Below are positions 36,401-51,400 of a DNA stretch of 64,000 nucleotides, piece by piece. This DNA is from Bathymodiolus brooksi (lineage: Eukaryota > Mollusca > Bivalvia > Mytilida > Modiolidae): positions 19,205,804 to 19,269,803 of the forward strand of contig OY804579.1 of assembly GCA_963680875.1 (NCBI GenBank). The letters run 5' to 3'. The notes under the pieces are model-generated. The model had not been told where the DNA came from and did no database searches. It worked only from the letters and a program-made list of their open reading frames with translations. The position numbers and the translations under genes are program-made. Numbering within the stretch: the first letter of the stretch is position 1; the number at the start of each line of letters is the position of its first letter.

Positions 36401-39400
36401 ATTCATTAAGACAATACAAGCATGAATATGTACAAACTATTTGGATGAATCATTAATAGGATTCGGAAAAAAGTTATAAAACTTATATTAATCCGTTTCC
36501 TGAAGAAATTAAATTTACAAAGCAGAATATATGCTCAAATGGTAGAAATTATAATGAATTAATATAATAATTAAGACAAATTAAACTTGATATAATAATA
36601 TACAGTTATACATGTGAAATTAATTAATGAAAAGAAATATGATATAAAGAGAAAATAAAGTGAGCACATGCACTGTGTGTGAAAAAAGACAAGTCGTGGT
36701 TTCAATTGACAACTCTAATTTCTGTTAAATCGTTTCGAGTTGATAATAAAGGATTGCACTGCCAAGAAAATTTCAACGTTTTCTTCGGTACTGAACTCGG
36801 GCGATCCAAAAAGATAATGATGATATGAAATCAGAGGATCGTCAAAAAAAGGCTCAATAAAAAGCTGTCTGTGTACGTTGTAGAGAGGGCAGTATAACAA
36901 ATAATGTTCTGTTGTTTCAATAGCACCACACTGACAAAACGGGGAGTCAACAATATTTTTTGAGTAAAGATGCTGGTTTAAAGAGCTGCAATGCATACGA
37001 AGTCTAGAGTGTAGAATTTGACCAAGTCGTTTTCCAATATAATAATAGGGCGGTTTTTGTGGGTGATTGGATTTCAGATTAGATTTGGAAGAATTGACAA
37101 GCTTCATCATAGTAGGGTAGCAGGGTAGCAGGGTATCGATTTTTGTCGATTTGCCTTAATAGTATGACACACGGCTAAATTATATATCTTTGGAAAGAGC
37201 AGAACGTGACTCATCGAAATATCGATGTCGTCGTTATCTAGTGTGGTCACGTTATGAGATAATTTGGGTCAAAGGTCAAAGGTCAAACCCGTATTTTTCA
37301 AAAAAAATGTTATCAGACTTTAGCAATATCTTTTTTGTGTACGTTTTTCGTTATTTTTATACAAAAAACAGTGGAAGTGGTTGAGAAATGATCATGGTCT
37401 ATAACCCCATATAATATTACGCTTTAATATGTATTTTACGGGTGTCAAGGTACCGTAACCGCGGTTGTTGTTGGATTGTTTTTACAGATTTAAAGACTTC
37501 ACTTAACAATTTCATTCCTGTACATCTAACTGTAATAAGTCCACATCATCATCGTCTATGCTTTTATTTCTGGACATTTGTGTGCTCGAATTGCGACATA
37601 TTTCACCTGCTTGGCACGGACAAAGGTCGGTGCAAGACAACCCTTGCTCAAAACACACACAACCACTTAAACAGACTGTTTTACCTTTACAAGTGCATAT
37701 AAGACCTTGTAAAAAGTCAGATGACATTTGACCTTGAAAGTAGACAGGAAGGAGTGGTCCATGTCTTTTTTCCCAACCAAACTGCAAAGGACTCTTAGGA
37801 AGGGGCTTTGTAAGATGGCACGACATCCAAACATAAGTCTGGAGTGACGCTCTAAGAACATGTTGCTTAAAGGTAGCTCCACAAGGAGGAAGTTTGGCAA
37901 AACATGCGCTTTTCACTGTTGCTAACCTTGTTCTTAATTTGTTAAAGTTTTCGTCCTTAGCTTTAATTTTTTTCCATCTCGAGTCATACAGTTTTATTAC
38001 CAGTCTTCGTGCTGCGGTCACTGACACATCAACGTCACAGTCTGCCAGGCTTGACAGATCTTTACAGTTGTCTGGGTTTTCTTTTAGAACTTTGAAGACA
38101 GTAAGACACTCCGCTTACCTATACCAAACAACGATGAAGTGGTATCACAACCCGTTACAGCATGAGCAGCTGGTAGGGTATTGGTGAAAACGGGACTAAG
38201 GGTGCTACAAATCTCATGTACTGGGATATAACGCCGCCTGTCCTTAGTACTGGAAACCGTCCCAGTTTGGAACCACAACTCCAGTGTATGTTGCCGGTTA
38301 GAAAAATAGTGCACACACAAGACTAAAACATCACTATCAGCGGATTTAATAATTATCCTACCTTTGACGCCAGATTCTGCAGACAATTTATCTGCGTGAA
38401 TGGCATGAGCTTCTTCGTTTGTGCTGAAAAGTACAACACTCTTGGATAGTCCGCCTGAAAAAATATTTATTACTGAAATAGGATCATTTCCATCACCAGC
38501 AAGATATATCGACTCGTTTAGAGCAAGTCTAGTAGGTTGGGATCCCTCGTGGTGTTGAACGATTGATTCTCCCAAGAATTTCAAAAGAGCCTGTTTGTTG
38601 GAATCGACTGTAATGAATTTTTCCAGTCTGGAAATTGACGACCATCTATTACCTGAAATATCTTTCTGGATGATGTCAGACTAGACCTTCTGTCTCTCTC
38701 TGCCAATTTAATCGAAAGCTCTAAATCATAACGATCAAAAACATCAATAAGACATCCAATGCTTGAGAGACAACACAGCTGAGATTGGATAAAGTAAGAT
38801 GCCAAATCACCAAAACTTTTGAACCTTTGAACATTCAGCGATTGAATGAGAGTCCTGTCATCTCATGATCAAAACTGACGAGGATTTGTGAAAAGGACCA
38901 AGTAAAGGAATTCTTGTAGCTTCAGCCTCCAACTGATGAGCAAGTTTTGATTTTGTGGAGTTTTCTGTCTTTTTTAAAAGTCTGTTTTCCACAGAATATG
39001 CACAGTGCAATGTCTGTAGACGTGTCATCGCTTTGTTCGTTCAACAAGGGAACCTGTGATGTGGCTGGTTTATGATCAGAGCCGGCCGACTCAACCTTGA
39101 AGAAACCGCAATTTCGTCTACTTGCGTACGTCTTATAGCAAGACATGTGGTACAGCATACTTGTATCATCACTTCTAAGATTATCAATATCAGAAACAGA
39201 ATGTACTACTCTAAAAAACACACCATCTCTTCTTGCTTCCATGGGGCTATTTTTACTAACATTTCTCATTTTAATAAGTAACTCAGAGGTAGAGACCTGG
39301 CATATAATAAATTTGTCCCATTCAACTTCATTCCTACTTTTTTTTAGGACTAGAAGGGCAAAATATAAGCGGGCTGCCAAATTGTGGCATTTCCCGGATC

Positions 39401-42400
39401 AAAAACGTGTCCTACGAACTTGTTCCGCAAACTACAAATTAGTGTTCACTAAAATACAAAAAATATCAAAAATAGCGTAATTCAACTACATAGTTGTTCG
39501 CTCATTGTATTGAGATAAGTTTATTCTACTAAAAGACACAATCACACGCCAAAAAGAAGACAAAATGTTAAATATACTGTTTCAGTACACGTACTGAATA
39601 ATGACTGGATTGTGTTAACCACAAATCGAATACCGACACGTGGTAATCCGTGTTTACCACAGGCTAAATTTTATCAGATTTCACATCTTTTTAATCGCTA
39701 ATTTCTATTTAGTGATAACTTTAAAAATATTGATTTTTGGTACACATGTGTACTAAGTAATGATGTATTTACTTCTATTTAAAATATTCTAGAATTCCTT
39801 CGGAACATTATTCTATACTTGAAAATAAGGTAACATTTTGGTAATATGTAGGTACGGGAAAACTTAAAAAACAACAACAAATAAAAAGGTGTTAAGTTTC
39901 CCGTTTTTAGTTTTGATGATATAATTAGCATATTGTCTTTGTGTCAAGCACTTTGATTTGATAACTTACAGGTCTTGATGTTCATTTTATTCGTGTTGAA
40001 ATTTTGTTGTAAAATGTACAGTTAGAGGGTGCCTTCAGAAAACGTAAAAAATAAGAAAATGTGACCACGGTAGGTTACGACGATATAAATAAATAAAAAC
40101 TACAATAATGTTTACGTCAAAATATGAAAAAATTTGCCGCGTCTCATACTATTAACCCAAACTCGAAAATTAGCAGCCTTTTTAAACACCCACTACCCTA
40201 CTACAGCGTCTGTAATCTGATTTGAAAAATTGTCACGTGACCATCAGTTATCGTGACGTAAATTACTAAAAATCATAATCTTGAACTTTATACTTTATAT
40301 TATTCAAGTATATTGTACACTAATTTATAAACAATATGAACAGAATGAGAAAATGTAATGATGAAGTTTACCAACTGGCACTGGTTAAAAGTTAAAAAAA
40401 CAAAAGATTTAGGCCTTTTTGTGTATGCCTTCCGGGTGTAATGTTTGTAACTCGCGGATCCAAAAACTCTCTTTTTTCTGTCCTTGATTTACTTTCCAAC
40501 TTGGATTGTGGTCAATGATATAAATTTTGGATCTGCCAAAGTCTTCCAATGAGCGTCTTTTTCGTAAGGTCACTTCTATGTCCATTCATTCTTTTGTTGA
40601 ATGGTTGGACACTTTCTCCTACGTATTGCGACCCGCAGACGTGACAGTCAAGGAGGTAAACCACATTAGGTGTTTTGCAATTGACATTGCAAAATATCTT
40701 ATACTCCTTTCCTGTCGTCTTGCTATGGAACACTTGTGTGTGTTGCAATTGGAGATAGCACTTGCAACGCTTGTCACAACATGGTTTACACTGGCCGACC
40801 GTCGATGAAGGTCTAGATACCGCAGCTCTGACCAGTGTATCCTTAATGCTTTTAGGTCGCCGGAACGCTACAACGAGTGGTTCAGGGAACAACTTGGCCA
40901 GCGTTAGAACAAGGGGAACCCGTTTGTTGATTTTTTTTCCTTTGTACTCCAGGAGGTTATTTCTGTTAATTTCACTGGCTTTTGAAAACCCACTCTCTAT
41001 AACTTTGTCATTATATCCCCGTTTCTTCAAATGACTAGGAGATTTACGCCATCATTTGAAGAAACGGGGATATAATGACAAAGTTATAGAGAGTGGGTTT
41101 TCAAAAGCCAGTGAAATTAACAGAAATGACCTCCTGGAGTACAAAGAAAAAAAGATCAACAAACGGGTTCCCCTTGTTCTCACTTACCATCCCTTTTTAG
41201 AGAAAATGGCAGGCTTTGTCCGTCATCATTGGAAAGAAATTGCAAAACACCTAATGTGGTTTACCTCCTTGACTGTCACGTCTGCGGGTCGCAATACGTA
41301 GGAGAAAGTGTCCAACCATTTAAAAAAAGAATGAATGGACACAGAAGTGACCTTACGAAAAAGAAGCTCTTGCCCGTGAGTCAACACTTTGTGTAGCTGG
41401 GGCACTCATTGGAAGACTTTGGTAGATCCAAAATTTATATCATTGACCACAATCCAAGTTGGAAAGAAAATCAAAGACAGAAAAAAAGAGAGTTTTTGTA
41501 TCCGCGAGTTACAAACATTACACCCGGAAGGCATAAACAAAAAGGCCTAAATCTTTTGTTTTTTAACTTTTTAACCAGTGCCTGGTCCTTAGCTAGTTGG
41601 TAAATTTCATCATTACATTTTCTCATTCTGTTCATATTGTTTATAAATTAGTGTACATATATATTTGAATAATATAAAGTTCAAGATTATGATTTTTACG
41701 TCACGATAACTGATGGTCACGTGACAATCTGATCCTCAGATGATCTTTCAGATCAGATTGCAGACGCTGATGAAGCTTGTCGGTCAAGCGAAATATCCGT
41801 CAATTTGATTATAATTATAGTCTTTTTGTAGACTTATAGTTATTTATGTTATATTTTAGCATCTTTTTGATGTTGTTGTGCTGCATTTTAGACGTTTATA
41901 TATATATATTATGTATTTCCCAGGAGGCGTTTGTAGATAACCTTCATGGGTAAGCTTGAGATCAAAAGATGGATACGTCAAAAAAACTTTTGTATTAAAA
42001 TGTATATATATCAAATGTATTGCCCATGAGGTGTTTCTGAATAACCTTCATTGGGTATGCTAGATATCAAAAGATTCGAAAACCAAAAGGCATAAACAGG
42101 ATAACGAAAATCGTCTAAGGTCACCTACTAAAGAAGTTGCCCACATATAATATTGAACATTGCTATTGATAAAAACATATTTCTCATATGACATTTAGCC
42201 ATGTAGCCATCTTGATATCTTTACCATAAATAAGGGCTCGCATGAGTATATATCTTTATAAATTTGTTATCAGTTCATTTAAAATCCCTTGGTGTTTGAT
42301 TTACTTGCTCCGAAAGACTTATATTATTTGGCTTATAATCTTTTGATTAAGAGCGTTACCTGATGAAGGTTATTTCGGGAACGTGTCGCACACACTAAAT

Positions 42401-45400
42401 TCGATATCTACGTGTCAATTGTAAGGTTGTAATATTCCAAAAACTATTGTAGCGTTGTATTAATGCAATATACATGTATGTATGAACTTAAATACTAAAA
42501 ATAGCTTTGAAATGGCCAACAAAAATGAAATTAATACATGAAAATGTGTTTTTAGGGTATAATAATAAATATAATTATTATGCTTCACTATCTTTTTACC
42601 TTTATAAAAACATGACAGTAGTTTTGCTATTGCATCCCAAAATCGACTGCATAACTATTCCCCCGGTGGTGCCGGTAAAATATTTTTAGGATTATTTCCC
42701 CCTGTGGTAATTTCAGCAATCTTATTTCCCAGACTTTTCTAAATCATTCATCTGATTGGTTAAAATCAACTGACGTTATGCAAGTCCTCTGACTTTTTCA
42801 TTGCGAGAGCTAAATTACCGAGACGGCTGACGACAAGTAAACAATGACTATTCCCCTGCTGTGGTAATTTCAGCAATCATATTTGCCGGAATTTTCTAAA
42901 TCATTCATATCGTTGATTTAGACTAAATGACGTATATAATGGAATGATTTTATCACCCTCTAATAGAGGACAATGTATTAGTTTTTAAAAGCTCTAATAA
43001 AGTAGACTAGAAATCCATCAGAAAAGGACCTCCAATTTAGAATTTTAAATTGCAGTTGTTCAGTATAGACTTGATATTCGAGTAATAGCACTTGTATTGT
43101 CCCCAAGGTACCAACTATTGCCCGAGGCAATGCAGAGGACAATAGTTGGTACAGAGGGGACAATACAAGTGCCATTACCCTCATACCCAGTCAATAAGTG
43201 TATACTACTTATAGGACTACTACATGTAGATATGACTATCATTATATGGTGTGTCTATTTACCTATTTTACTGTTTGCATGAAGACCCACATGCATTTCA
43301 CCATTAGATGAAAACAGTTGTGGCGGGAAACATGTCATCCAGTCGTTGTATGGTGACATTTCCCCTTTAGCATCGTATTCCAAATGAGTTGGGTTTGAAC
43401 CTTGATTAACATAGACGTCATAAGACGTTACGTAATTAGGGATTTCTTCTTCTACTGATATACACACGTAGTCGCCTACATCACGATAGAAAAATGAATG
43501 GTAAAATAAGTTTGAAGCATCCCCTTCAGTGAATACTGGTAAGGTTTGTTGTGACATTGAAGCTTTTGCTGTTTGGTTTATAGCCACTTTTGTTTGGGTG
43601 ATATCGTTTTCATCTTGATCTTTTAATGACAGTTTGTGGACATCTGAAGTAATTAAAACTGCATCTGTATTGCCCGCTATGTAAACATTCTGAGGAAACA
43701 CAGCAATCTAGAAAAATATAATGATAAAATATAAGAATGACAATTAATTTAGTTAATTTAAGAAATTGCCCTGGTGAAACTACTTTTCCAAGATCAAAGT
43801 GTTTACATTGCGATGTTCAAATTATTACTTCACTATCTAATTTGTATGGGACTTATAATAGAACAGGATATTATAGCAGTTTCCATTGTTTTGAGGAATA
43901 ATTATTGAAAACTGAAATTAAACGGTTTTTTGACTTTCCATAAACAGTATCGCCATGTGCTAGTACAATATAATGAACAAGTTCGGAGGAAACCTTACCC
44001 CGAAAAGCGTTGTATCGTTAGAGTCAGTACTCATTGCAAAGTTCATTATGATAGATGAATCCGTTAGTAATGCATTTGCAGCTGCATCTAGATCTTTTAG
44101 AGTTGACTTTGATAGGTATAGTGCCACGTTTGTGTCATTATAAGTAGTGTCGCATCCTTTACATGTCAAGTTCAATCCTTGGTCAATTAATATCTGTAAA
44201 GCTTGATCAATGGCCGTTGTTGTTACTGATGCCTGAAAAACAGAATAATCTTTCAAAGTATGATAAAATTAATAAAAGTAAAGAATTTGAATTAATTATC
44301 ATAAAAACACATGTGTAATTTAGTGCAAACTACACGTTTCTGGAATAGCCTTCACTTAGTACGCTTATAGTCAATGATTGGAATGCCATATATAAGTATT
44401 TAAGATGAAATCAACTGACAGGCCTTAAATTGATTACACATGTTAGCCGAAATAAGCTAAGGTTATCTATTCATGAAGGTAATTGACCTTTTACAGATAT
44501 GGTATGTTAATGATGTTAAAGCTTCGGTGATGTAATGGTTAGAGTGCTCGCCTAAGATGCGCTAGACTGTTTGTTCGATCACAGGTTGAGTCAAACCATA
44601 AACTATTAGATTAGTATTGGCTGCCTGTCTTATAAGCACACATCATTAAAACTAAAATCGGAGAGTGATTATCTCGGAGTCGGAGAGGACCAATGTGTCT
44701 CTGTCTGTGTACATGTCAGTGAGCTAGCACTACCAAATCCACCTAAGTCTGTTCGTCTGGTAAGAACATCTCATCATGATGATCACATCAAAAACTGTTC
44801 TCGCCATGAAATAGCTGAATAATATTCTCATTGGTTGTAAAGCAACAATTAATCACTAGCTGTAAACGACTTACAAAATGACATTAAGAATAACTAGGTA
44901 TTGAATATGAAATATTATAATCTTCTATGTTTAGAAGGTTTCACTTTCTTACCAGATCTTGCTTTTCTTTGAATTCTGCTTGATCAATTCGAGCCCTAAT
45001 CAGGTACAGGCCTGTACGTTCTTCTGGGGTAATATCACCATTCTCCATCAGATTATAAGCGTCATCTCCATGTATCAACGCAAAATATTCCACTTGATCG
45101 CGTGAGTTAGCTGCGTTTGTAGATATTAAAGATAATCCATTCTCCGGGAATTCTGCTGTAAGAGTAGCACCAACAACACCGGACACTAAAGCCATTATTG
45201 CTAAAACAGAAACAATAATCGCTAAAGATGGTACATGTACATATTCGTATGCAATAAACATCACATAGTAACTATTTCTATTTTTGTGTATTGTCTTCCA
45301 TTGTGTACAATGTCAAGGAAACTAAGATTCTTAATTTCTTCTTATCAAAGTGTGCATAATAAAGGCATTATACGAATTTGATTTTGTGACTTTTGTAACA

Positions 45401-48400
45401 TGCAAGTATATTTTTATATAATGTATTTATTTTGATAAAAATGCAAACATATATCTATCTTAATTGCGTTTATAATATTGTAACTGTGTATGTTTTTGTG
45501 CAGTAGTAAAGATATACAAGAAGTATAGAAGCACATTTTCTTTGAGGGAAAACACCATGGCTGCGTTCTTACGGAATGTAAATTGAAATCTACCCTTGCT
45601 GGTAAGGCGTATTATTTCTAAAGCTGGTGCGCTCGATATCCACAAGTGGTGCGGTGTACTCGAGACAATTTTATTATATTAAAGTTTGGCAGTCACATGG
45701 AACAGGCCAGTGGTTTCCTCTGGTTATTCTGGTTTCATCCACTAGTAACCCTGACCACCTCGATATATATATCTGAAATATTATTTCAGTTTGTGCTAAA
45801 CACTTCAACCAATCATTTTGTGGTCATCATTTGGAACTTGAAGATATATTTACATTATATTTTAAGCATCAACAGGACTGTTACCTATTGCAGATGATTC
45901 TAGACGAGGATCAGAGCTATCAAATAAAGCACTAGATGTCAAAGCTATATCACTAATATTCTTCAGGTTGGTTGCTAGAATTGTCAATGCATTAGAAGCT
46001 GCAACCTACAGAAAATATCAATTAGTACTCAAACATATAAAATAGGATACTTTTAGTATAAACATCATGTCTTTAGATGAAAATGAATTAAATTGAAACA
46101 AAAACGTTTTTCTTCTCTTCTCGAAAAATTGGAAACCATTATTCAACGATCCATTTTGCATATAATGTTGGAAAATGTAGTCAGTGTATTATTGCAAATG
46201 CATAAATCCCCTATTATGATATATGTAACTATATTAAGAAATAATATTACATTTACAAAATATGTTTTTATATTTTACCATCACAATTATTATTGTAACA
46301 ATTATTATAAATGAGTGACCAGACAATAGAATCGTAAGTTTTCTATCAAAATTAGTACTTTAAAATATCAGTATCAAAATATTTTTAATATTTTGCATTA
46401 AGTTGTATCTATCTTGGTATTGCGATTATCGACATGAACATATCATTAAACACTTACACTTGCATCGTTACTAACTAGCTGATTGTTTTCTAGAACATTT
46501 GCAAAAGCATTGCTGGCCATTTCGATCATGAAAAAAGTCGTTGCATTGGTTTCTAACTGATCTTCCATGGTTTTTGTAAGATTGTCAATAACCTGTTAAA
46601 GAAGTAAATTAAATAAAAATAGGTTAAAATGCTAAAATATTTGTTTGAAGAAAAGTTTGAACATACCAAAGGCTTTTTTAGAATCCATAACTTAAAAAGG
46701 GACATACTATACAATGGCTGAAAGTGAAAGGGCAAAATCACAAACAATAATCTACAAAAAACTCAACAGCAAATAAGCTTCCGTATGCCAGACAAGGGAA
46801 ATGATACATTACTATGTTCTCTTGTAAGTAAAAGCCATTGGCTCTGAAGTAATACGGCTGTTCAATGAGTCAAAGGCCTGAATTGAGGAAATATCTTAAA
46901 TTTTATTAACCGACCTTGACACTAAGCGAATATAATATAGAGCATGAGATGATTATGTTTAATAACACACAGACAGGAAGTTACTAATATTGCATAGACT
47001 TACCTCATAACCTATTATACACCCAGTATTATACGATCCTGGTCATATCTCACAGATCAACTACATTGTCATATTTACAGCATTAATGGCCCATGGTCAT
47101 ATGTAGGATTTATTATACGACATGTAGCAAAATTACATTCTCCTGATCAAATTTCAGAGAGTTACTACCTTACAATGGATCTTTTACTTTTTTACGCATA
47201 TATGTTTTCTTTCCCCTATCACTACCAAGACTTTAAACGAACTTGACTGTATATATGAATAACACGACGGGTGTCTTATAAGAAGCAGGAACTACTTTGC
47301 CTTCGCGAGCACATGAGTTCACCCCAGGTTATTTGATGGTCCGTGTTGCTCATATTTTAGTTTTTTGTTGTTGTCATATTATGTGTCTTTACATTCTGAG
47401 CTCCGTCCTGTGATGCTCGTTACGATTTCCGCATAAAGCTATTTTCTGTTCGTCTTTACCCCCAGTTGTTTTATTTACGTTATTTGTGTCTGTTTACGTA
47501 TAGTGGTGTCCAACACATATTGTGTTGTGTTTTTGTTTGTCTTCGTCTTATGTACCGTATGTTGCCAGCTCTAACGTTTACTTACCTGCACTATCACAAG
47601 TTTTACAGAATCCTGATCATATTTCAGCAAGTCATTTAAGATGTCGTCATATTTCTTTGTTTGATTTCCCTCAGCATCCAACAATCCACTAGTCCAGTCT
47701 AATGGTTGAGATGTTGTATTAAATTCCTCGTTAAAAGTAGGCTAAAAATCAAAAATTATATATATATCACTAACATCTGATTGATCAGCAGAATTTTCTT
47801 GTGGTCCCTGTATGTTCTAACCTATTGCTATATTTTTTATATACAGTTATGCAAATTGAAGTAAACTCACTTATAGCATGAAAAATAATTAGTAATTCAC
47901 AAATATCCAACAGTAAATTATCATATAATACATATATCATATAAAAACTCATTTAGTGCAACCGACATGAGGTATGTTCTTTGGAAAGCCAAAGTGTTAT
48001 ATATCAGCTTAAGCAAGTAAACCAAAGGCGTGTTTTCTGCTTTGATACACGTATTAACGAGTAGACTTCTACTGAATTACGATTAAGGAAATTAAAACCA
48101 ATTATCCCAAATATAAACAACATAAACTTAGGTTTGTATTCATGATAAACCTATTGTGATTCACTGTCGATTATTTAAGTAGGACAAACGTAAAATATCA
48201 GTTATATCGGGGGGGGGGGGGGGGGGGGGGGGGACGGCGGATAATCTCAACCGGATAAATTTCAGTGAAGCATAAAATTTAAACGAAATAAAATAACACA
48301 ATATCTCACAACATAAGCGAGTATAGGAAATAATACTGCGTGTTGAATTGTGTTTATCGTCGCTCAATCACAACATGGATGAGATAGGCTTAAGGGTACC

Positions 48401-51400
48401 ACCGGGGTAATCAAAGCTTGTAAATCAAAGAATGACAAACCATACAATGACCAAACCAAACACAGAAAAGTAAAACAGATTGAGCGATACAAACCCCACA
48501 AGTGTGCCCAGGAAGTGAAAGTTCGTATTCCACTAGAGGGACCGTAAATTCCGGCTCATATCCATATAGTAGAAGTTACCAAGTATTGATTCACAATTAG
48601 TACCCATTGGTAATTCAGTTTTCGTTTCATCTTCGCTGTAAGTTTAGCTTAGTTTAGGCGGATAAAACTAATCTAGCCCCGAATTTTGTTCTACTGAAGT
48701 GTGCAGGAAAGTGAACAGTCATGTATTTGTGTTAGGGGGTGTCGATTTTGCATCTTTCTGCGATTTGTATATTTGATTTTGGAACTGTTCCGATATTGTC
48801 GTCTTTATTGTTTTTCATTTTATTGAAATGGTAAAATATCCAATATGTTAGTTGTTGAATTAGGGATTTGAAAATGGCTAAAATAAACTTACAATTAAAA
48901 GGATAGCAGTAACAATGGTTTGTGCCTGATGTAAAACTTGTTTTGGGTCATTGCTACTTATAGCTTCATTTAATTCATCCGTAACAAATGTTGTGATGTT
49001 ACCAATCAAGTCCGTCTCTGATTGTGCAGATCTGTCTGTTTTCAGTGGATTTGTTATCTTATAACAGAAAAGTAATGTAACCATTAGTATCTATATTTAA
49101 TCATAGCAAATTTTTACAGTGTATAGAACATGACTATTCATGTTTACTCTCAGAAGCATATACACAGAATAGTTATCGTTACCATGTCACATATTAACTG
49201 GGTTTTTTTCTAATATGTGATGGTAGGCATTTTTCTCATATTTGGAGAACATGTACACTTACATGACTATTTCATTACCGCAAGTAGAAGCCTGTAAAAC
49301 TAACTGAAGTGCCAATATCAAGCCAGGTGAGTTTATTAATATCTATGTTTTACCAATCAATTAATAATATAGGTGTATTACCTACTACTTAATAGCAAGG
49401 GTGTATTACCGACTAAGGAATGGTAAGTGCATAGTATCGGCCAATTACCGTAATAATAAGTGTATATTACTTACCAATCATTAATAAGTGTATATTACCG
49501 ACCAATCATTAATAATTGTATATTACCCACCAATAAATAATAAGTATATTTTACCAATTAGTTAATAATAAGTGTATGTCATCGACCTATTAATAATAAG
49601 TGTATGTCATCGACATATTGATATTAAGTGTATATCATTGACTAATTAATGATAAGTGTATATCACCGACCAATTAATGATAAGTGTATATTACCGACTT
49701 ATTAATGATAAGTGTATATTACCGACTTATTAATGATAAGTGTATATTACGACCTATTAATAATACGTGTATATTACCGATTAATTAATAATTAATTGTG
49801 TATTACCGTTACAGGTAGAGTAACTACAACATATCCGTTATAGAAATCCCTGACGTGTACTATTATTTCACTGTAATAGTTGTTGTTAGGATCTCCTACT
49901 GATAACGTTGAACTAACAGAGTTGTCATCTGAAAATGTAATAATGCGTATTATATGTTTGGTAATAATATTGCTTGACTTCGAGTAATATTGCTTAGAAT
50001 ATCTTTGTTCATCAGAATAAACAATTAATTTTAACTTAAGTAATATATATAAATTTATCTTCCTAATATTATTATTATATTTTAATCTATATGATAGATT
50101 TTGATTGGATTAAATTAGTCATGTGATAATAAAATAATTGAGATGTTTTGCCAAATTTTGCGCTGCCGGGAAACAACTCATTTGTTCCCCGTCGAACAAT
50201 CCAATTTTCCCCCACAAGAGAGATAACCTATAGAACATTGGCAAAATTTGTGCTGCCGGGAAACAACCCTATTGTTCCCCGCCAAACAACCCAATTTTCC
50301 CCCACAAGGGAGATAACCTATAAAATATTGGCAAAAATATAATAAAACAATTACATCGTTAAGCCAATTGAATTATTTGTCTAATGCAACCACAGACCAT
50401 GTAAATTATTTTGCTTCGCGCTTATGTAATGTACAAGGGTAAACGAATTATATATCATATATTTATTTTAATTAATAATGATTTGGTCCCATTGTATTCT
50501 ACTGTATATAGAAAAATACAACATTTCCTGTAAATAAACAATAATTCCAACGTTTTGCTATTAATTCATATCATACATCCTCCTCTTTACTATTTACTGA
50601 ATGATTGATTGTTGCTTAACAACAACTGTACCCCCTTCTCGCGGACTTGTTCCTTCATTCGTATGAAACAGACTTTATACAAGGGCTTCTGGAAAAAACG
50701 AAAAGAAGCTAGCCTGTTCCGCTATGTGGATGATGTTCTTCCGCTAACTATTTGTAAGCTTTGCGATTTTGCTGATCGCATCTATCACATTGAGCTTGCA
50801 ATAAAGGATGCCATAGATACAGCTATGTCTGCTTTATACCTTCACTTCTAAATTGACAATGAGGGCCGGTTACGACTAAACTTTACCGCAAAAGAGATGG
50901 TTTCAATTTTCCCATTGTGAACTTTCCATGTATATTTATATATTTATATCTTCTCTAAGAAATTATTTCTCATTCAAAGATTATTTATTCAAAATGTCTC
51001 AAAAACACATAAATAATGTTTCTCTTGACACTTTTCAAATTCTTGAAAAAGAAACCGTGGCTAGCATTTAAAGCGGTTAAAATATCATTACTATGGGCTT
51101 TGGTATAAATTAATTTATTAATAAATGATAGATGGGATGTTTTCATGCAAGGTACAGCAGAAATATGCATGGTAAGTATAAATGACTATAACACCAAACA
51201 TACCCTTTATTTAGTTTATCCAGCGATAAGATTAGGACGCTAAACTATCCATGGCACGTCCCGTAAAACAAAATTAAAATGAAATGTAATCAGCATCAAC
51301 TAAATTATTTTGTTTTGTATTTTTCAAAACATTTATGAAAAGAAAAACGCATGTATGCAGAAACTGACTAAAATGCAAATTTAAACGTACCTGTTTCTGA

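Noticed and set aside
37190..37702. + strand frames within the 3.1-kb transposon
   Set aside because: They are shadows of the minus-strand protein remains or of AT-rich ends.
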